A stretch of 64,000 bases of DNA from positions 3,698 to 67,697 of the forward strand of contig NZ_JAXCIL010000006.1 of the NCBI RefSeq assembly GCF_034387475.1, in the 5' to 3' direction. The translations under genes were made by a program, and so were the position numbers. The notes below the pieces were generated by a model that made no database searches, had not been told where the DNA came from, and saw nothing but the letters and a program-made list of their open reading frames with translations. Below, in pieces: positions 56,400 to 64,000 of this stretch. This stretch comes from Pseudomonas sp. Teo4 (lineage in GTDB: Bacteria > Pseudomonadota > Gammaproteobacteria > Pseudomonadales > Pseudomonadaceae). The number at the start of each line of letters is the position of its first letter. Position 1 is the first letter of the stretch.

Positions 56400-57137
56400 A
56401 TGTCCCAAGTCAACATGCGCGATATGCTGAAGGCCGGTGTGCACTTCGGCCACCAGACCCGTTACTGGAACCCGAAAATGGGCAAGTACATTTTCGGCGC
56501 GCGTAACAAGATTCACATCATCAACCTGGAAAAAACCCTGCCAATGTTCAACGACGCTCTGGCGTTCGTAGAGCGTCTGGCTCAGGGCAAGAACAAGATC
56601 ATGTTCGTCGGCACCAAGCGTTCCGCCGGCAAGATCGTCGCCGAGCAAGCTGCTCGTTGCGGTTCGCCATACGTTGACCACCGTTGGTTGGGCGGCATGC
56701 TGACCAACTACAAAACCATCCGTGCTTCGATCAAGCGTCTGCGCGACCTGGAAACCCAGGCCGAAGATGGCACCTTCGCCAAGCTGACCAAGAAAGAAGC
56801 CCTGATGCGTTCCCGCGACCTGGAAAAACTGGATCGCAGCCTGGGTGGTATCAAGGACATGGGCGGCCTGCCTGATGCCCTGTTCGTGATCGACGTTGAC
56901 CACGAGCGCATTGCTATCACCGAAGCCAACAAGCTGGGCATCCCGGTCATCGGCGTTGTCGATACCAACAGCAGCCCGGAAGGTGTTGACTTCGTTATCC
57001 CAGGTAACGACGACGCCATTCGCGCCATCGAGCTGTACATGACTTCGATGGCTGACGCCGTCATCCGCGGCCGCAACAACGTTGCTGGCGGCACCGAAGT
57101 CTACGCTGAAGAAGCGGCTGCACCTGCTGCTGAGTAA
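56400..57137 (+). CDS. rpsB: Ribosomal protein S2
   Basis: Small-subunit ribosomal protein of 245 residues. Signature [20 protein letters not shown] at the N-terminus, and S2 segments [35 protein letters not shown] and [20 protein letters not shown]. Codon use is that of a highly expressed gene. AAGGAA precedes ATG 56400. First gene of the rpsB-tsf transcript; a terminator-like hairpin lies before tsf. Confidence 0.98.
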   Translation: MSQVNMRDMLKAGVHFGHQTRYWNPKMGKYIFGARNKIHIINLEKTLPMFNDALAFVERLAQGKNKIMFVGTKRSAGKIVAEQAARCGSPYVDHRWLGGMLTNYKTIRASIKRLRDLETQAEDGTFAKLTKKEALMRSRDLEKLDRSLGGIKDMGGLPDALFVIDVDHERIAITEANKLGIPVIGVVDTNSSPEGVDFVIPGNDDAIRAIELYMTSMADAVIRGRNNVAGGTEVYAEEAAAPAAE

Positions 57138-57163
57138 TTGACGCTTAGCGTCTGACTTGGCAC

Positions 57164-57192
57164 GCAAAAAGGGGGCTTGGCCCCCTTTTTGC
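57164..57192 (+). terminator. Attenuator/terminator between rpsB and tsf
   Basis: GCAAAAAGGGGGC and GCCCCCTTTTTGC make a perfect 13-bp stem with a 3-base loop. The 3' arm carries TTTTT, as in an intrinsic terminator. Placement between rpsB and tsf would reduce tsf read-through, matching the higher need for S2 or extra tsf promoters. Confidence 0.88.
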
Positions 57193-57325
57193 CACCTTGA
57201 AATCCTGCTGTCAGCAATGGCCCCGCATCATGGGCCCGCTGATGATAAAAGCAGTGGATTTGCAGAATTGAACGCCCGTGACGAGCGGGTGGAATGGTTG
57301 AAAAACTTTCCAAGAGGATTTTGAA

Positions 57326-58189
57326 ATGGCAGCAATTACTGCAGCGCTGGTAAAAGAACTGCGCGAGCGTACCGGCGAAGGCATGATGGATTGCAAAAAG
57401 GCCCTGGAAAAGGCCGGCGGCGACATCGAGAAAGCCATTGACGACATGCGTGCCTCGGGCGCCATCAAGGCCGCCAAAAAGGCTGGCAACGTCGCTGCTG
57501 AAGGCGCTATCGCCGTCAAGACCGACGGCAAAGCCGCTGTCCTGCTGGAAGTGAACTCGCAGACCGACTTCCTGGCTCTGCAAGACGACTTCAAGAACTT
57601 CGTTGCTGAAAGCATCGAAGAAGCTTTCGCTCAGAAGCTGACCGACGCTGCTCCGCTGATCGCTTCCCGCGAATCGGCTCGTGAAGCTCTGGTCGCCAAG
57701 TGCGGCGAAAACGTCAACATCCGTCGCCTGGTGCGCGTTGAGGGTGACGTTGTCGGTGCCTACCTGCACGGTAACAAGATCGGTGCAGCCGTTGTTCTGA
57801 AAGGCGGCGACGTCGAGCTGGCCAAGAACATCGCCATGCACGTTGCAGCTTCGAACCCAGAGTTCCTGCTGCCGTCGGAAGTTTCCGCCGAAGCCATTGA
57901 GCGCGAGAAAGGCGTCTTCCTGCAGCTGAACGCTGACAAGATCGCTGGCAAGCCTGAGAACATCGTCGAGAACATGATCAAAGGTCGTATCTCGAAGTTC
58001 CTGGCCGAAGCTTCGCTGGTCGAGCAAGCCTTCGTCATGAACCCGGAAGTCAAGGTTGGCGAGCTGGCCAAGAAAGCCGGCGCTGAAATCGTTTCCTTCA
58101 CCTACTTCAAAGTCGGCGAAGGCATCGAGAAGCCAGTCGACAACTTCGCTGAAGAAGTTGCCGCTCAGGTCGCTGCTGCCAAGCAGTAA
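57326..58189 (+). CDS. tsf: Elongation factor Ts
   Basis: Nucleotide-exchange factor for EF-Tu, 287 residues. N-terminal UBA-like domain with VKELRERTGEGMMDCKKALE; the core contains the conserved TDF contact in NSQTDFLALQDDF near 80 and two subdomains. C-terminal VSFTYFKVGEGIEKP is typical. Codon use is highly biased. GAGGA is upstream of ATG 57326. A terminator follows. Confidence 0.98.
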   Translation: MAAITAALVKELRERTGEGMMDCKKALEKAGGDIEKAIDDMRASGAIKAAKKAGNVAAEGAIAVKTDGKAAVLLEVNSQTDFLALQDDFKNFVAESIEEAFAQKLTDAAPLIASRESAREALVAKCGENVNIRRLVRVEGDVVGAYLHGNKIGAAVVLKGGDVELAKNIAMHVAASNPEFLLPSEVSAEAIEREKGVFLQLNADKIAGKPENIVENMIKGRISKFLAEASLVEQAFVMNPEVKVGELAKKAGAEIVSFTYFKVGEGIEKPVDNFAEEVAAQVAAAKQ

Positions 58190-58210
58190 GACAGACTCGT
58201 CTGTCGCCCC

Positions 58211-58248
58211 AAAGAGGCTGCCCGCTCACGCGCGCAGCCTCTTTGTCA
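58211..58248 (+). terminator. Intrinsic terminator after tsf
   Basis: AAAGAGGCTGC (58211-58221) pairs with GCAGCCTCTTT (58234-58244) over 11 bp with a 12-base loop, followed by GTCA. The 3' arm supplies TTT. It separates tsf from pyrH. Confidence 0.8.
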
Positions 58249-58369
58249 AAACGGAGACGGGTTTATCGAACTCGTCTCTGCTGGCACCAAAACGGTGCCA
58301 CGCTACAGTTAGCAGGCTGTAAACAGCCCGCACGGAATTTTCTAAAGTACGCCGCAGGAGAGACTCGCA

Positions 58370-59113
58370 ATGGCTCAGCAGGTGAGTGGTCGCCAACCTC
58401 GCTATAAACGCATTTTGCTCAAACTTAGCGGCGAGGCCCTGATGGGCTCGGAAGACTTCGGGATCGACCCGAAGGTGCTGGATCGCATGGCGCTGGAAGT
58501 CGGTCAATTGGTTGGCATCGGCGTTCAGGTCGGCCTGGTGATCGGCGGTGGTAACCTGTTCCGCGGCGCCGCGCTCAGCGCAGCCGGCATGGACCGCGTC
58601 ACCGGTGACCACATGGGTATGCTGGCCACCGTGATGAACGCCCTGGCCATGCGCGACGCCCTGGAGCGTTCGAACATCCCAGCACTGGTCATGTCGGCCA
58701 TTTCCATGGTCGGTGTCACCGATCATTACGATCGTCGCAAAGCTATTCGCCACCTCAACTCCGGGGATGTGGTAATTTTCTCCGCCGGTACCGGCAATCC
58801 GTTCTTCACCACCGACTCCGCAGCCTGCCTGCGTGCCATCGAAATCGATGCTGATGTGGTGCTGAAGGCGACCAAGGTCGATGGTGTGTACACTGCCGAT
58901 CCATTCAAGGATCCGCATGCCGAGAAGTTCGATCACCTGACCTACGATGAGGTCCTGGATCGCAAGCTCGGCGTTATGGATCTGACCGCAATCTGCCTGT
59001 GCCGCGACCACAAGATGCCATTGCGGGTATTCAACATGAACAAGCCTGGCGCCCTGCTGAACATCGTGGTGGGTGGCGCTGAAGGTACTTTGATCGAGGA
59101 AGGCGAAGCATGA
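58370..59113 (+). CDS. pyrH: UMP kinase
   Basis: Phosphorylates UMP to UDP; bacterial hexameric aspartokinase-like fold of 247 residues. Motifs are [13 protein letters not shown] near 16-28, [10 protein letters not shown] near 58-67, and [19 protein letters not shown] near 161-179. GGAGAG lies before the ATG at 58370. Overlaps frr by ATGA. Allosteric GTP/UTP control is known for the family. Confidence 0.97.
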   Translation: MAQQVSGRQPRYKRILLKLSGEALMGSEDFGIDPKVLDRMALEVGQLVGIGVQVGLVIGGGNLFRGAALSAAGMDRVTGDHMGMLATVMNALAMRDALERSNIPALVMSAISMVGVTDHYDRRKAIRHLNSGDVVIFSAGTGNPFFTTDSAACLRAIEIDADVVLKATKVDGVYTADPFKDPHAEKFDHLTYDEVLDRKLGVMDLTAICLCRDHKMPLRVFNMNKPGALLNIVVGGAEGTLIEEGEA

Positions 59114-59667
59114 TCAACGACATCAAGAAAGACGCCCAGGAGCGCATGACCAAGTCCATCGAGGCCCTGGGTCGCAACCTGGCGGCGATCCGCACCGGTC
59201 GCGCCCACCCAAGCATCCTGGACAGCGTCAAGGTCACTGCGTGGGGCAGCGAGATGCCGCTGAACCAGGTGGCTGCGATTACCGTCGAAGACGCCCGTAC
59301 CCTGAAGATCGTCGCCCACGACAAGAATCTCAGCGCCGCTATCGAGAAGGCTATCCTGACTTCCGACCTGGGTCTGAACCCGTCCAGCGCCGGCACCACC
59401 ATCCGTGTGCCGATGCCAGCCCTGACCGAGGAAACCCGCAAGGGTTACACCAAGCAGGCCAGCGGCGTCGCCGAAGATGCCAAGGTTGCGGTCCGCAACG
59501 TGCGTCGTGACGCGCTCGCCGACCTGAAGAAGCTGACCAAGGACAAGGAAATCAGCGAAGACGAAGAGCGTCGCGCCGCTGACGAGATCCAGAAGCTGAC
59601 CGACAAGTTCGTCGCTGAAGTCGACGCTGCGTTCAAAGCCAAGGAAAAGGACCTGATGGCCGTCTAA
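59110..59667 (+). CDS. frr: Ribosome recycling factor
   Basis: Splits post-termination ribosomes with EF-G. The 185 residues are the usual length: two-domain L shape with long helices. [20 protein letters not shown] is the beta-domain start, with [15 protein letters not shown] and [14 protein letters not shown] later. ATG overlaps the pyrH stop by 4 bases. uppS follows after 15 bases. Confidence 0.98.
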   Translation: MINDIKKDAQERMTKSIEALGRNLAAIRTGRAHPSILDSVKVTAWGSEMPLNQVAAITVEDARTLKIVAHDKNLSAAIEKAILTSDLGLNPSSAGTTIRVPMPALTEETRKGYTKQASGVAEDAKVAVRNVRRDALADLKKLTKDKEISEDEERRAADEIQKLTDKFVAEVDAAFKAKEKDLMAV

Positions 59668-59682
59668 GGCCGAGGTTTTTTA

Positions 59683-60438
59683 ATGGAAAAGACCAAGTTG
59701 GCGGCACCGTCTTCGGTGCCGCGTCACGTCGCGATCATCATGGATGGCAATAATCGCTGGGCGAAGAAGCGTCTGCTGCCCGGCGTTGCCGGGCACAAGG
59801 CGGGCGTGGATGCCGTTCGTGCGGTCATCGAAGTCTGTGCGCAGTCCGGGGTCGAGGTGCTGACCCTGTTCGCCTTCTCCAGCGAAAACTGGCAGCGTCC
59901 GGCCGATGAGGTGGGTGCGCTGATGGAGCTGTTCTTCTCGGCGCTGCGCCGCGAGGCCAAGCGCCTGAACGAGAACAACATCAGCTTGCGCATCATTGGT
60001 GACCGTTCGCGCTTCCATCCAGAGCTGCAGGCCGCCATGCGCGAAGCCGAGGCACTGACTGCGGGCAACAATCGCTTCATCCTGCAGATCGCCGCCAACT
60101 ATGGTGGCCAGTGGGATATCGCCCAGGCTGCCCAGCGCCTGGCGCGTGAAGTCCAGGCCGGCCACCTGCGGCCGGAGGACATCACCCCGGGCCTGTTGCA
60201 GACCTGCCTGGCGACGGGCGAGCTGCCCTTGCCGGACCTGTGCATTCGCACCGGCGGCGAGCATCGCATCAGCAACTTCCTGCTTTGGCAGCTGGCGTAC
60301 GCCGAGCTGTACTTCTCCGACCTCTACTGGCCGGACTTCAAACACGAGGCCATGCGCAATGCGTTGGCCGATTTCGCTTCGCGCCAGCGCCGCTTCGGTA
60401 AGACCAGCGAGCAGGTCGAGGCTGGAGCTCGTGCTTAA
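59683..60438 (+). CDS. uppS: Undecaprenyl diphosphate synthase
   Basis: cis-Prenyltransferase of 251 residues that makes the C55 carrier lipid for cell wall synthesis. The active site is in HVAIIMDGNNRWAKKR near 15-30 (catalytic Asp), with TLFAFSSENWQRP near 62 and DLCIRTGGEHRISNFLLWQ near 186. ATG at 59683. It overlaps cdsA by one base (TAATG). Confidence 0.96.
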   Translation: MEKTKLAAPSSVPRHVAIIMDGNNRWAKKRLLPGVAGHKAGVDAVRAVIEVCAQSGVEVLTLFAFSSENWQRPADEVGALMELFFSALRREAKRLNENNISLRIIGDRSRFHPELQAAMREAEALTAGNNRFILQIAANYGGQWDIAQAAQRLAREVQAGHLRPEDITPGLLQTCLATGELPLPDLCIRTGGEHRISNFLLWQLAYAELYFSDLYWPDFKHEAMRNALADFASRQRRFGKTSEQVEAGARA

Positions 60439-61253
60439 TGCTTAAACAACGCATCATTACTGCGCTGATCCTGCTGCCGGTCGCGCTGGGTGGGTTTTTC
60501 CTGCTCAACGGCGGGGATTTCGCCCTGTTCATCGGCTTCGTGGTGACCCTCGGTGCCTGGGAGTGGGCGCGTCTGGCCGGGCTGATGGCCCAGCCACTGC
60601 GCATCGCCTATGCCGCCGTGGTTGCCGGGGCGCTGATGCTGCTCTACCTGATGCCCGACCTCGCGCCCTGGGTGCTGGGGGCTGCGGTGATCTGGTGGGG
60701 GTTGGCCACCTGGCTGGTGCTCACCTACCCGCGCAGCAGTGAGCTTTGGGCCAGTGCCGCCTGCCGTTTGCTGATCGGCCTGCTGGTGCTGCTGCCGGCC
60801 TGGCAAGGGCTGGTCTTGCTCAAGCATTGGCCGCTGGGTAACTGGTTGATCCTGTCGGTCATGGTGCTGGTGTGGGCAGCTGATATCGGTGCGTACTTCT
60901 CGGGTCGTGCTTTCGGCAAGCGCAAGCTGGCCCCGCAGGTCAGCCCAGGCAAGAGCTGGGAAGGCGTCTATGGTGGTCTTGCCCTGTGCCTGGTCATTAC
61001 CCTGGCGGTGGGCGTGAGCCGAGACTGGAGCTTCGGGCAGATCGTCCTGGGCCTGCTCGGGGCGGCCGTGGTGGTCATGTCCTCGGTGGTGGGTGACCTG
61101 ACCGAGAGCATGTTCAAGCGTCGCTCTGGCATCAAGGACAGCAGCAACCTGCTGCCAGGTCATGGCGGTGTGCTGGATCGCATCGATAGCCTGACCGCCG
61201 CCATCCCGATTTTCGCAGTGCTGCTGTGGGCGGCCGAATGGGGTGTGATGTGA
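60438..61253 (+). CDS. cdsA: Phosphatidate cytidylyltransferase
   Basis: Inner-membrane enzyme of 271 residues that makes CDP-diacylglycerol. Eight or so hydrophobic segments start with [20 protein letters not shown]. The CdsA signature is seen in [20 protein letters not shown] followed by DRIDSL near 220-250. The stop overlaps the dxr GTG start. Expression is coupled to neighbouring genes. Confidence 0.95.
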   Translation: MLKQRIITALILLPVALGGFFLLNGGDFALFIGFVVTLGAWEWARLAGLMAQPLRIAYAAVVAGALMLLYLMPDLAPWVLGAAVIWWGLATWLVLTYPRSSELWASAACRLLIGLLVLLPAWQGLVLLKHWPLGNWLILSVMVLVWAADIGAYFSGRAFGKRKLAPQVSPGKSWEGVYGGLALCLVITLAVGVSRDWSFGQIVLGLLGAAVVVMSSVVGDLTESMFKRRSGIKDSSNLLPGHGGVLDRIDSLTAAIPIFAVLLWAAEWGVM

Positions 61254-62440
61254 GTGCCCTGCAGCGCATTACCGTGCTCGGTGCTACCGGTTCCATAGGC
61301 CTGAGCACGCTGGATGTGATCGCTCGCCATCCTGATCGCTATCAAGTGTTCGCCCTCAGCGGTTATTCGCGTATCGATGAGTTGCTGGCCTTGTGTGTGC
61401 GCCATCGTCCGGTCTATGCGGTGGTGCCGGATACGGAAAGTGCGGTGCGCCTGCGTGAAGGCCTGGCTGCAGCGGGCAGCACCACCGAAGTGCTCGAGGG
61501 CGAGGCTGGCCTTTGCCAGGTCGCTTCGGCAGCGGAAGTCGATGCGGTGATGGCTGCCATCGTCGGCGCCGCTGGCTTGCGCCCCACCTTGGCTGCCGTC
61601 GAGGCAGGCAAGAAAGTGCTGCTGGCCAACAAGGAAGCGCTGGTGATGTCTGGCGCGCTGTTCATGGAGGCCGTGCGGCGCAGTGGCGCCGTGCTGCTGC
61701 CCATCGACAGCGAGCACAATGCCATTTTCCAGTGCCTGCCAGGTGACTATGCCCGCGGGCTGGCTCAGGTCGGGGTGCGGCGCATCCTGTTGACCGCATC
61801 GGGAGGTCCGTTCCGCGAGACTCCCCAGGCAGCTCTGGCTGATGTTACGCCGGAGCAGGCCTGTGCCCACCCGAACTGGTCCATGGGGCGCAAGATTTCC
61901 GTGGACTCGGCCAGCATGATGAACAAAGGCCTGGAGCTGATCGAGGCATGCTGGTTGTTCGACGCAGCGCCAGCCAAGGTCGAAGTGGTGGTGCACCCGC
62001 AAAGCGTGATCCATTCGCTGGTGGATTATGTCGATGGTTCGGTGCTGGCCCAGTTGGGCAATCCGGACATGCGTACGCCTATCGCCAATGCGCTGGCCTG
62101 GCCCGAGCGGATCGATTCCGGGGTGGCTCCGCTGGACCTGTTTGCCATCGCTCGTCTGGATTTCCAGGCGCCCGACGAACAACGCTTCCCTTGCCTGCGC
62201 CTGGCGCGGCAGGCTGCCGAAGCGGGCAACAGTGCGCCCGCCGTGCTCAATGCGGCCAACGAAGTGGCGGTGGAGGCATTTCTCCAGCGGCGTATCCGCT
62301 TCCCGGAAATCGCGGGTATGATCGAACAGGTGCTTGACCAGGAACCGGTGGTGTCGCTGCCTTCGCTGGATGCGGTGTTTGCCGCCGACCAGCGCGCCCG
62401 GGAGCTATCCCGTGAGTGGTTGAGGCGCCACGGCCGCTGA
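61250..62440 (+). CDS. dxr: 1-Deoxy-D-xylulose 5-phosphate reductoisomerase
   Basis: Second step of the MEP isoprenoid pathway, an NADPH enzyme of 396 residues. NADPH motif [15 protein letters not shown] near 9-23. Metal and substrate residues in [16 protein letters not shown] near 148-163 and [10 protein letters not shown] near 182, with [20 protein letters not shown] near 207-226. GTG start at 61250 overlaps the cdsA stop (GTGA). Upstream in-frame starts lie inside cdsA. Confidence 0.96.
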   Translation: MSALQRITVLGATGSIGLSTLDVIARHPDRYQVFALSGYSRIDELLALCVRHRPVYAVVPDTESAVRLREGLAAAGSTTEVLEGEAGLCQVASAAEVDAVMAAIVGAAGLRPTLAAVEAGKKVLLANKEALVMSGALFMEAVRRSGAVLLPIDSEHNAIFQCLPGDYARGLAQVGVRRILLTASGGPFRETPQAALADVTPEQACAHPNWSMGRKISVDSASMMNKGLELIEACWLFDAAPAKVEVVVHPQSVIHSLVDYVDGSVLAQLGNPDMRTPIANALAWPERIDSGVAPLDLFAIARLDFQAPDEQRFPCLRLARQAAEAGNSAPAVLNAANEVAVEAFLQRRIRFPEIAGMIEQVLDQEPVVSLPSLDAVFAADQRARELSREWLRRHGR

Positions 62441-62486
62441 TGCAGGCCTTGCTCCAGGTTCCGCTGAACGTCATTCGGAGATGGAT

Positions 62487-63839
62487 ATGACAGCGCTCTA
62501 CATGATTATCGGCACCCTGGTAGCCTTGGGTGTGCTGGTCACTTTCCATGAGTTCGGCCACTTCTGGGTGGCCCGGCGCTGTGGCGTCAAAGTGCTGCGA
62601 TTCTCCGTGGGCTTCGGTACCCCGCTGGTTCGCTGGCATGACCGCCATGGCACCGAGTTCGTGGTGGCGGCTATTCCTCTGGGCGGTTACGTCAAGATGC
62701 TCGACGAGCGCGAGGGCGAAGTGCCGCCGGCGCTGATCGAGCAGTCGTTCAATCGCAAGACGGTACGCCAGCGCATCGCCATCGTGGCGGCGGGGCCGAT
62801 CGCCAACTTCCTGTTGGCCATTTTCTTCTTCTGGGTGCTGGCCATGCTGGGTACCCAGCAGGTGCGCCCGGTCATCGGTGCGGTCGAGTCCGGTAGTCTG
62901 GCAGCCTCGGCGGGCCTGGTCGCCGGTCAGGAAATCGTTTCCGTCGACGGAAAACCGACCAATGGTTGGTCGGCGGTCAATCTGCAACTGGTTCGGCGTC
63001 TGGGTGAGACTGGCACCCTGCAGGTCGGTGTGCGCGACGATGGGGCTACGGTCGAACGTCAGCACGCTATCAAGCTCGATGGCTGGCTCAAGGGTGCCGA
63101 TGAGCCGGACCCGATTCAGTCCCTGGGCCTGCGCCCGTGGCGCCCAGCCATTTCGCCGATTCTGGCTGAAATCGATCCCAAGGGGCCGGCCGCTGCCGCC
63201 GGTCTCAAAAATGGTGACAAATTGTTGGCCCTCGATGGCGTTGCACTGGGCGACTGGCAACAAGTCGTCGACACCGTGCGCGCTCGTCCCGAGGCGAAGG
63301 TTGTGCTGCGCGTGGAGCGCGATGGTGCTGCGCTGGATGTGCCGGTGACCCTGGCCCTACGGGGTGAGGGCAAGGCGTCCGGTGGCTATCTGGGTGCCGG
63401 GGTAAAGGCGGCAGAATGGCCCGCCAACATGCTTCGCGAAGTCAGCTACGGGCCGCTGGAAGCAGTGGGCGAGGGCTTGTCACGCACCTGGAACATGAGC
63501 GTGCTAACCCTCGAATCGCTAAAGAAAATGCTGTTCGGGGAGCTCTCGGTAAAAAACTTGAGCGGACCGATAACCATTGCTAAAGTGGCGGGCGCTTCGG
63601 CCCAGTCCGGCGTGGGGGATTTCCTGAATTTCCTGGCCTACCTGAGCATAAGCCTGGGGGTTCTTAACCTGCTGCCCATCCCGGTACTGGATGGGGGGCA
63701 TTTGCTGTTTTACCTGGTCGAGTGGGCGCGCGGTCGTCCGCTGTCGGATCGGGTGCAAGGTTGGGGGGTCCAGATCGGTATCAGTTTGGTCATAGGGGTG
63801 ATGTTGCTCGCCCTGATCAACGATCTGGGTCGACTATAA
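62487..63839 (+). CDS. rseP: RIP zinc metalloprotease RseP (MucP)
   Basis: Site-2 intramembrane protease that cleaves the anti-sigma factor RseA/MucA and releases envelope-stress sigma factor. Of 450 residues, TM1 holds HEFGH at 20-24 (zinc ligands), two PDZ domains lie at about 115-190 and 210-300, and the C-terminal LLPIPVLDGGHLLFYLVEW gives the third zinc ligand Asp. ATG 62487 (MTALYMIIG) is chosen because CGGAG sits 6 bases before it; ATG 62481 would have zero spacing. Confidence 0.96.
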   Translation: MTALYMIIGTLVALGVLVTFHEFGHFWVARRCGVKVLRFSVGFGTPLVRWHDRHGTEFVVAAIPLGGYVKMLDEREGEVPPALIEQSFNRKTVRQRIAIVAAGPIANFLLAIFFFWVLAMLGTQQVRPVIGAVESGSLAASAGLVAGQEIVSVDGKPTNGWSAVNLQLVRRLGETGTLQVGVRDDGATVERQHAIKLDGWLKGADEPDPIQSLGLRPWRPAISPILAEIDPKGPAAAAGLKNGDKLLALDGVALGDWQQVVDTVRARPEAKVVLRVERDGAALDVPVTLALRGEGKASGGYLGAGVKAAEWPANMLREVSYGPLEAVGEGLSRTWNMSVLTLESLKKMLFGELSVKNLSGPITIAKVAGASAQSGVGDFLNFLAYLSISLGVLNLLPIPVLDGGHLLFYLVEWARGRPLSDRVQGWGVQIGISLVIGVMLLALINDLGRL

Positions 63840-63913
63840 AAGATTCGCTCAATTGCGAACCTGCCGTTTCTGTACGGCGGGTGGTTTATTGCCAGTTGGA
63901 ATAAAAGGACTTC

Positions 63914-64000
63914 ATGAAACGTCTGCTGCTAACTGCGGTCATGTCCGCACTGATGATCGCTGAAGTTCACGCCGAGTCCTTCACCATCTCCGATATTCGT
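63914..64000 (+). CDS. bamA: Outer-membrane assembly factor BamA, N-terminus, cut by window edge
   Basis: First 29 codons of BamA, the central beta-barrel assembly protein. Signal peptide MKRLLLTAVMSALMIAEVHA is complete, then ESFTISDIR, the start of POTRA1. AAAAGGA is a good ribosome site. The order rseP-bamA is fixed in gammaproteobacteria. The rest lies beyond the right edge. Confidence 0.93.
   Translation, partial: MKRLLLTAVMSALMIAEVHAESFTISDIR

Noticed and set aside
63857..63895. Sigma-E/AlgU promoter before bamA (GAACCT)
   Set aside because: The -35 has one mismatch to GAACTT and no TCTGA/TCAAA-like -10 is found 16-17 bases downstream.

Overview
The window is a stretch of core chromosome from a fluorescent Pseudomonas, most likely of the P. 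putida group. The evidence is the GC-rich coding sequence, a complete wsp operon next to prfB-lysS, the order glnD-map-rpsB-tsf-pyrH-frr-uppS-cdsA-dxr-rseP-bamA, and many P. putida-type REP elements, usually as head-to-head inverted pairs between genes. I see no phage, insertion sequence, rRNA, tRNA or CRISPR array.

Layout. (1) 1-1.8 kb: a YdcST-like polyamine ABC uptake operon, ATPase cut by the left edge, with a perfect 30-bp REP pair between its two genes. (2) 2.0-11.3 kb: a DUF533/TerB protein, then wspA-wspB-wspC-wspD-wspE-wspF-wspR, a surface-sensing chemotaxis-like system that ends in a diguanylate cyclase. (3) 11.5-14.2 kb: prfB, with its programmed +1 frameshift, and lysS. (4) 14.4-20.9 kb: TetR regulator, lipoproteins, a QEGLA-motif metallo-carboxypeptidase with an alpha/beta hydrolase and a small membrane protein, a RelE/Phd toxin-antitoxin pair, and an OmpA plus DUF4398 lipoprotein pair. 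(5) 21-29 kb: ppc, adk, tsaB, DUF72, an isocitrate lyase/PEP mutase-like enzyme, a repeat-containing hypothetical protein and rsmJ. (6) 29-34 kb: TetR repressor divergent from a two-gene RND efflux pump. (7) 34-39 kb: DUF4197, two YbaY-like proteins, plsB and a cold-shock protein. (8) 38.8-52.5 kb: rlmA-dapE, a GH17-GT2 glucan synthase, tcdA, csdA-csdE, dapD, an ArsC/Spx-like protein, a CPA1 antiporter, an astacin-like protease and dapC. Three genes of the succinylase lysine/DAP pathway (dapE, dapD, dapC) lie within 12 kb. (9) 52.5-64 kb: glnD and map leftward, then rightward the translation/envelope cluster rpsB to bamA, cut by the right edge.

How genes work together: Wsp links surface contact to c-di-GMP, and the GH17-GT2 synthase could supply biofilm-relevant periplasmic glucan. 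CsdA-CsdE and TcdA (CsdL) form the sulfur-relay/ct6A tRNA set. rpsB-tsf-pyrH-frr-uppS-cdsA-dxr-rseP-bamA join translation, nucleotide, isoprenoid, phospholipid and outer-membrane assembly functions.

No clearly new multi-gene system stands out. The best leads are a 97-nt multibranched inverted repeat (45045-45141), a perfect 53-bp inverted repeat (48421-48637), a cytoplasmic-looking astacin-type protease, a hypothetical protein with a recent internal duplication, and the QEGLA/hydrolase/membrane-protein operon.
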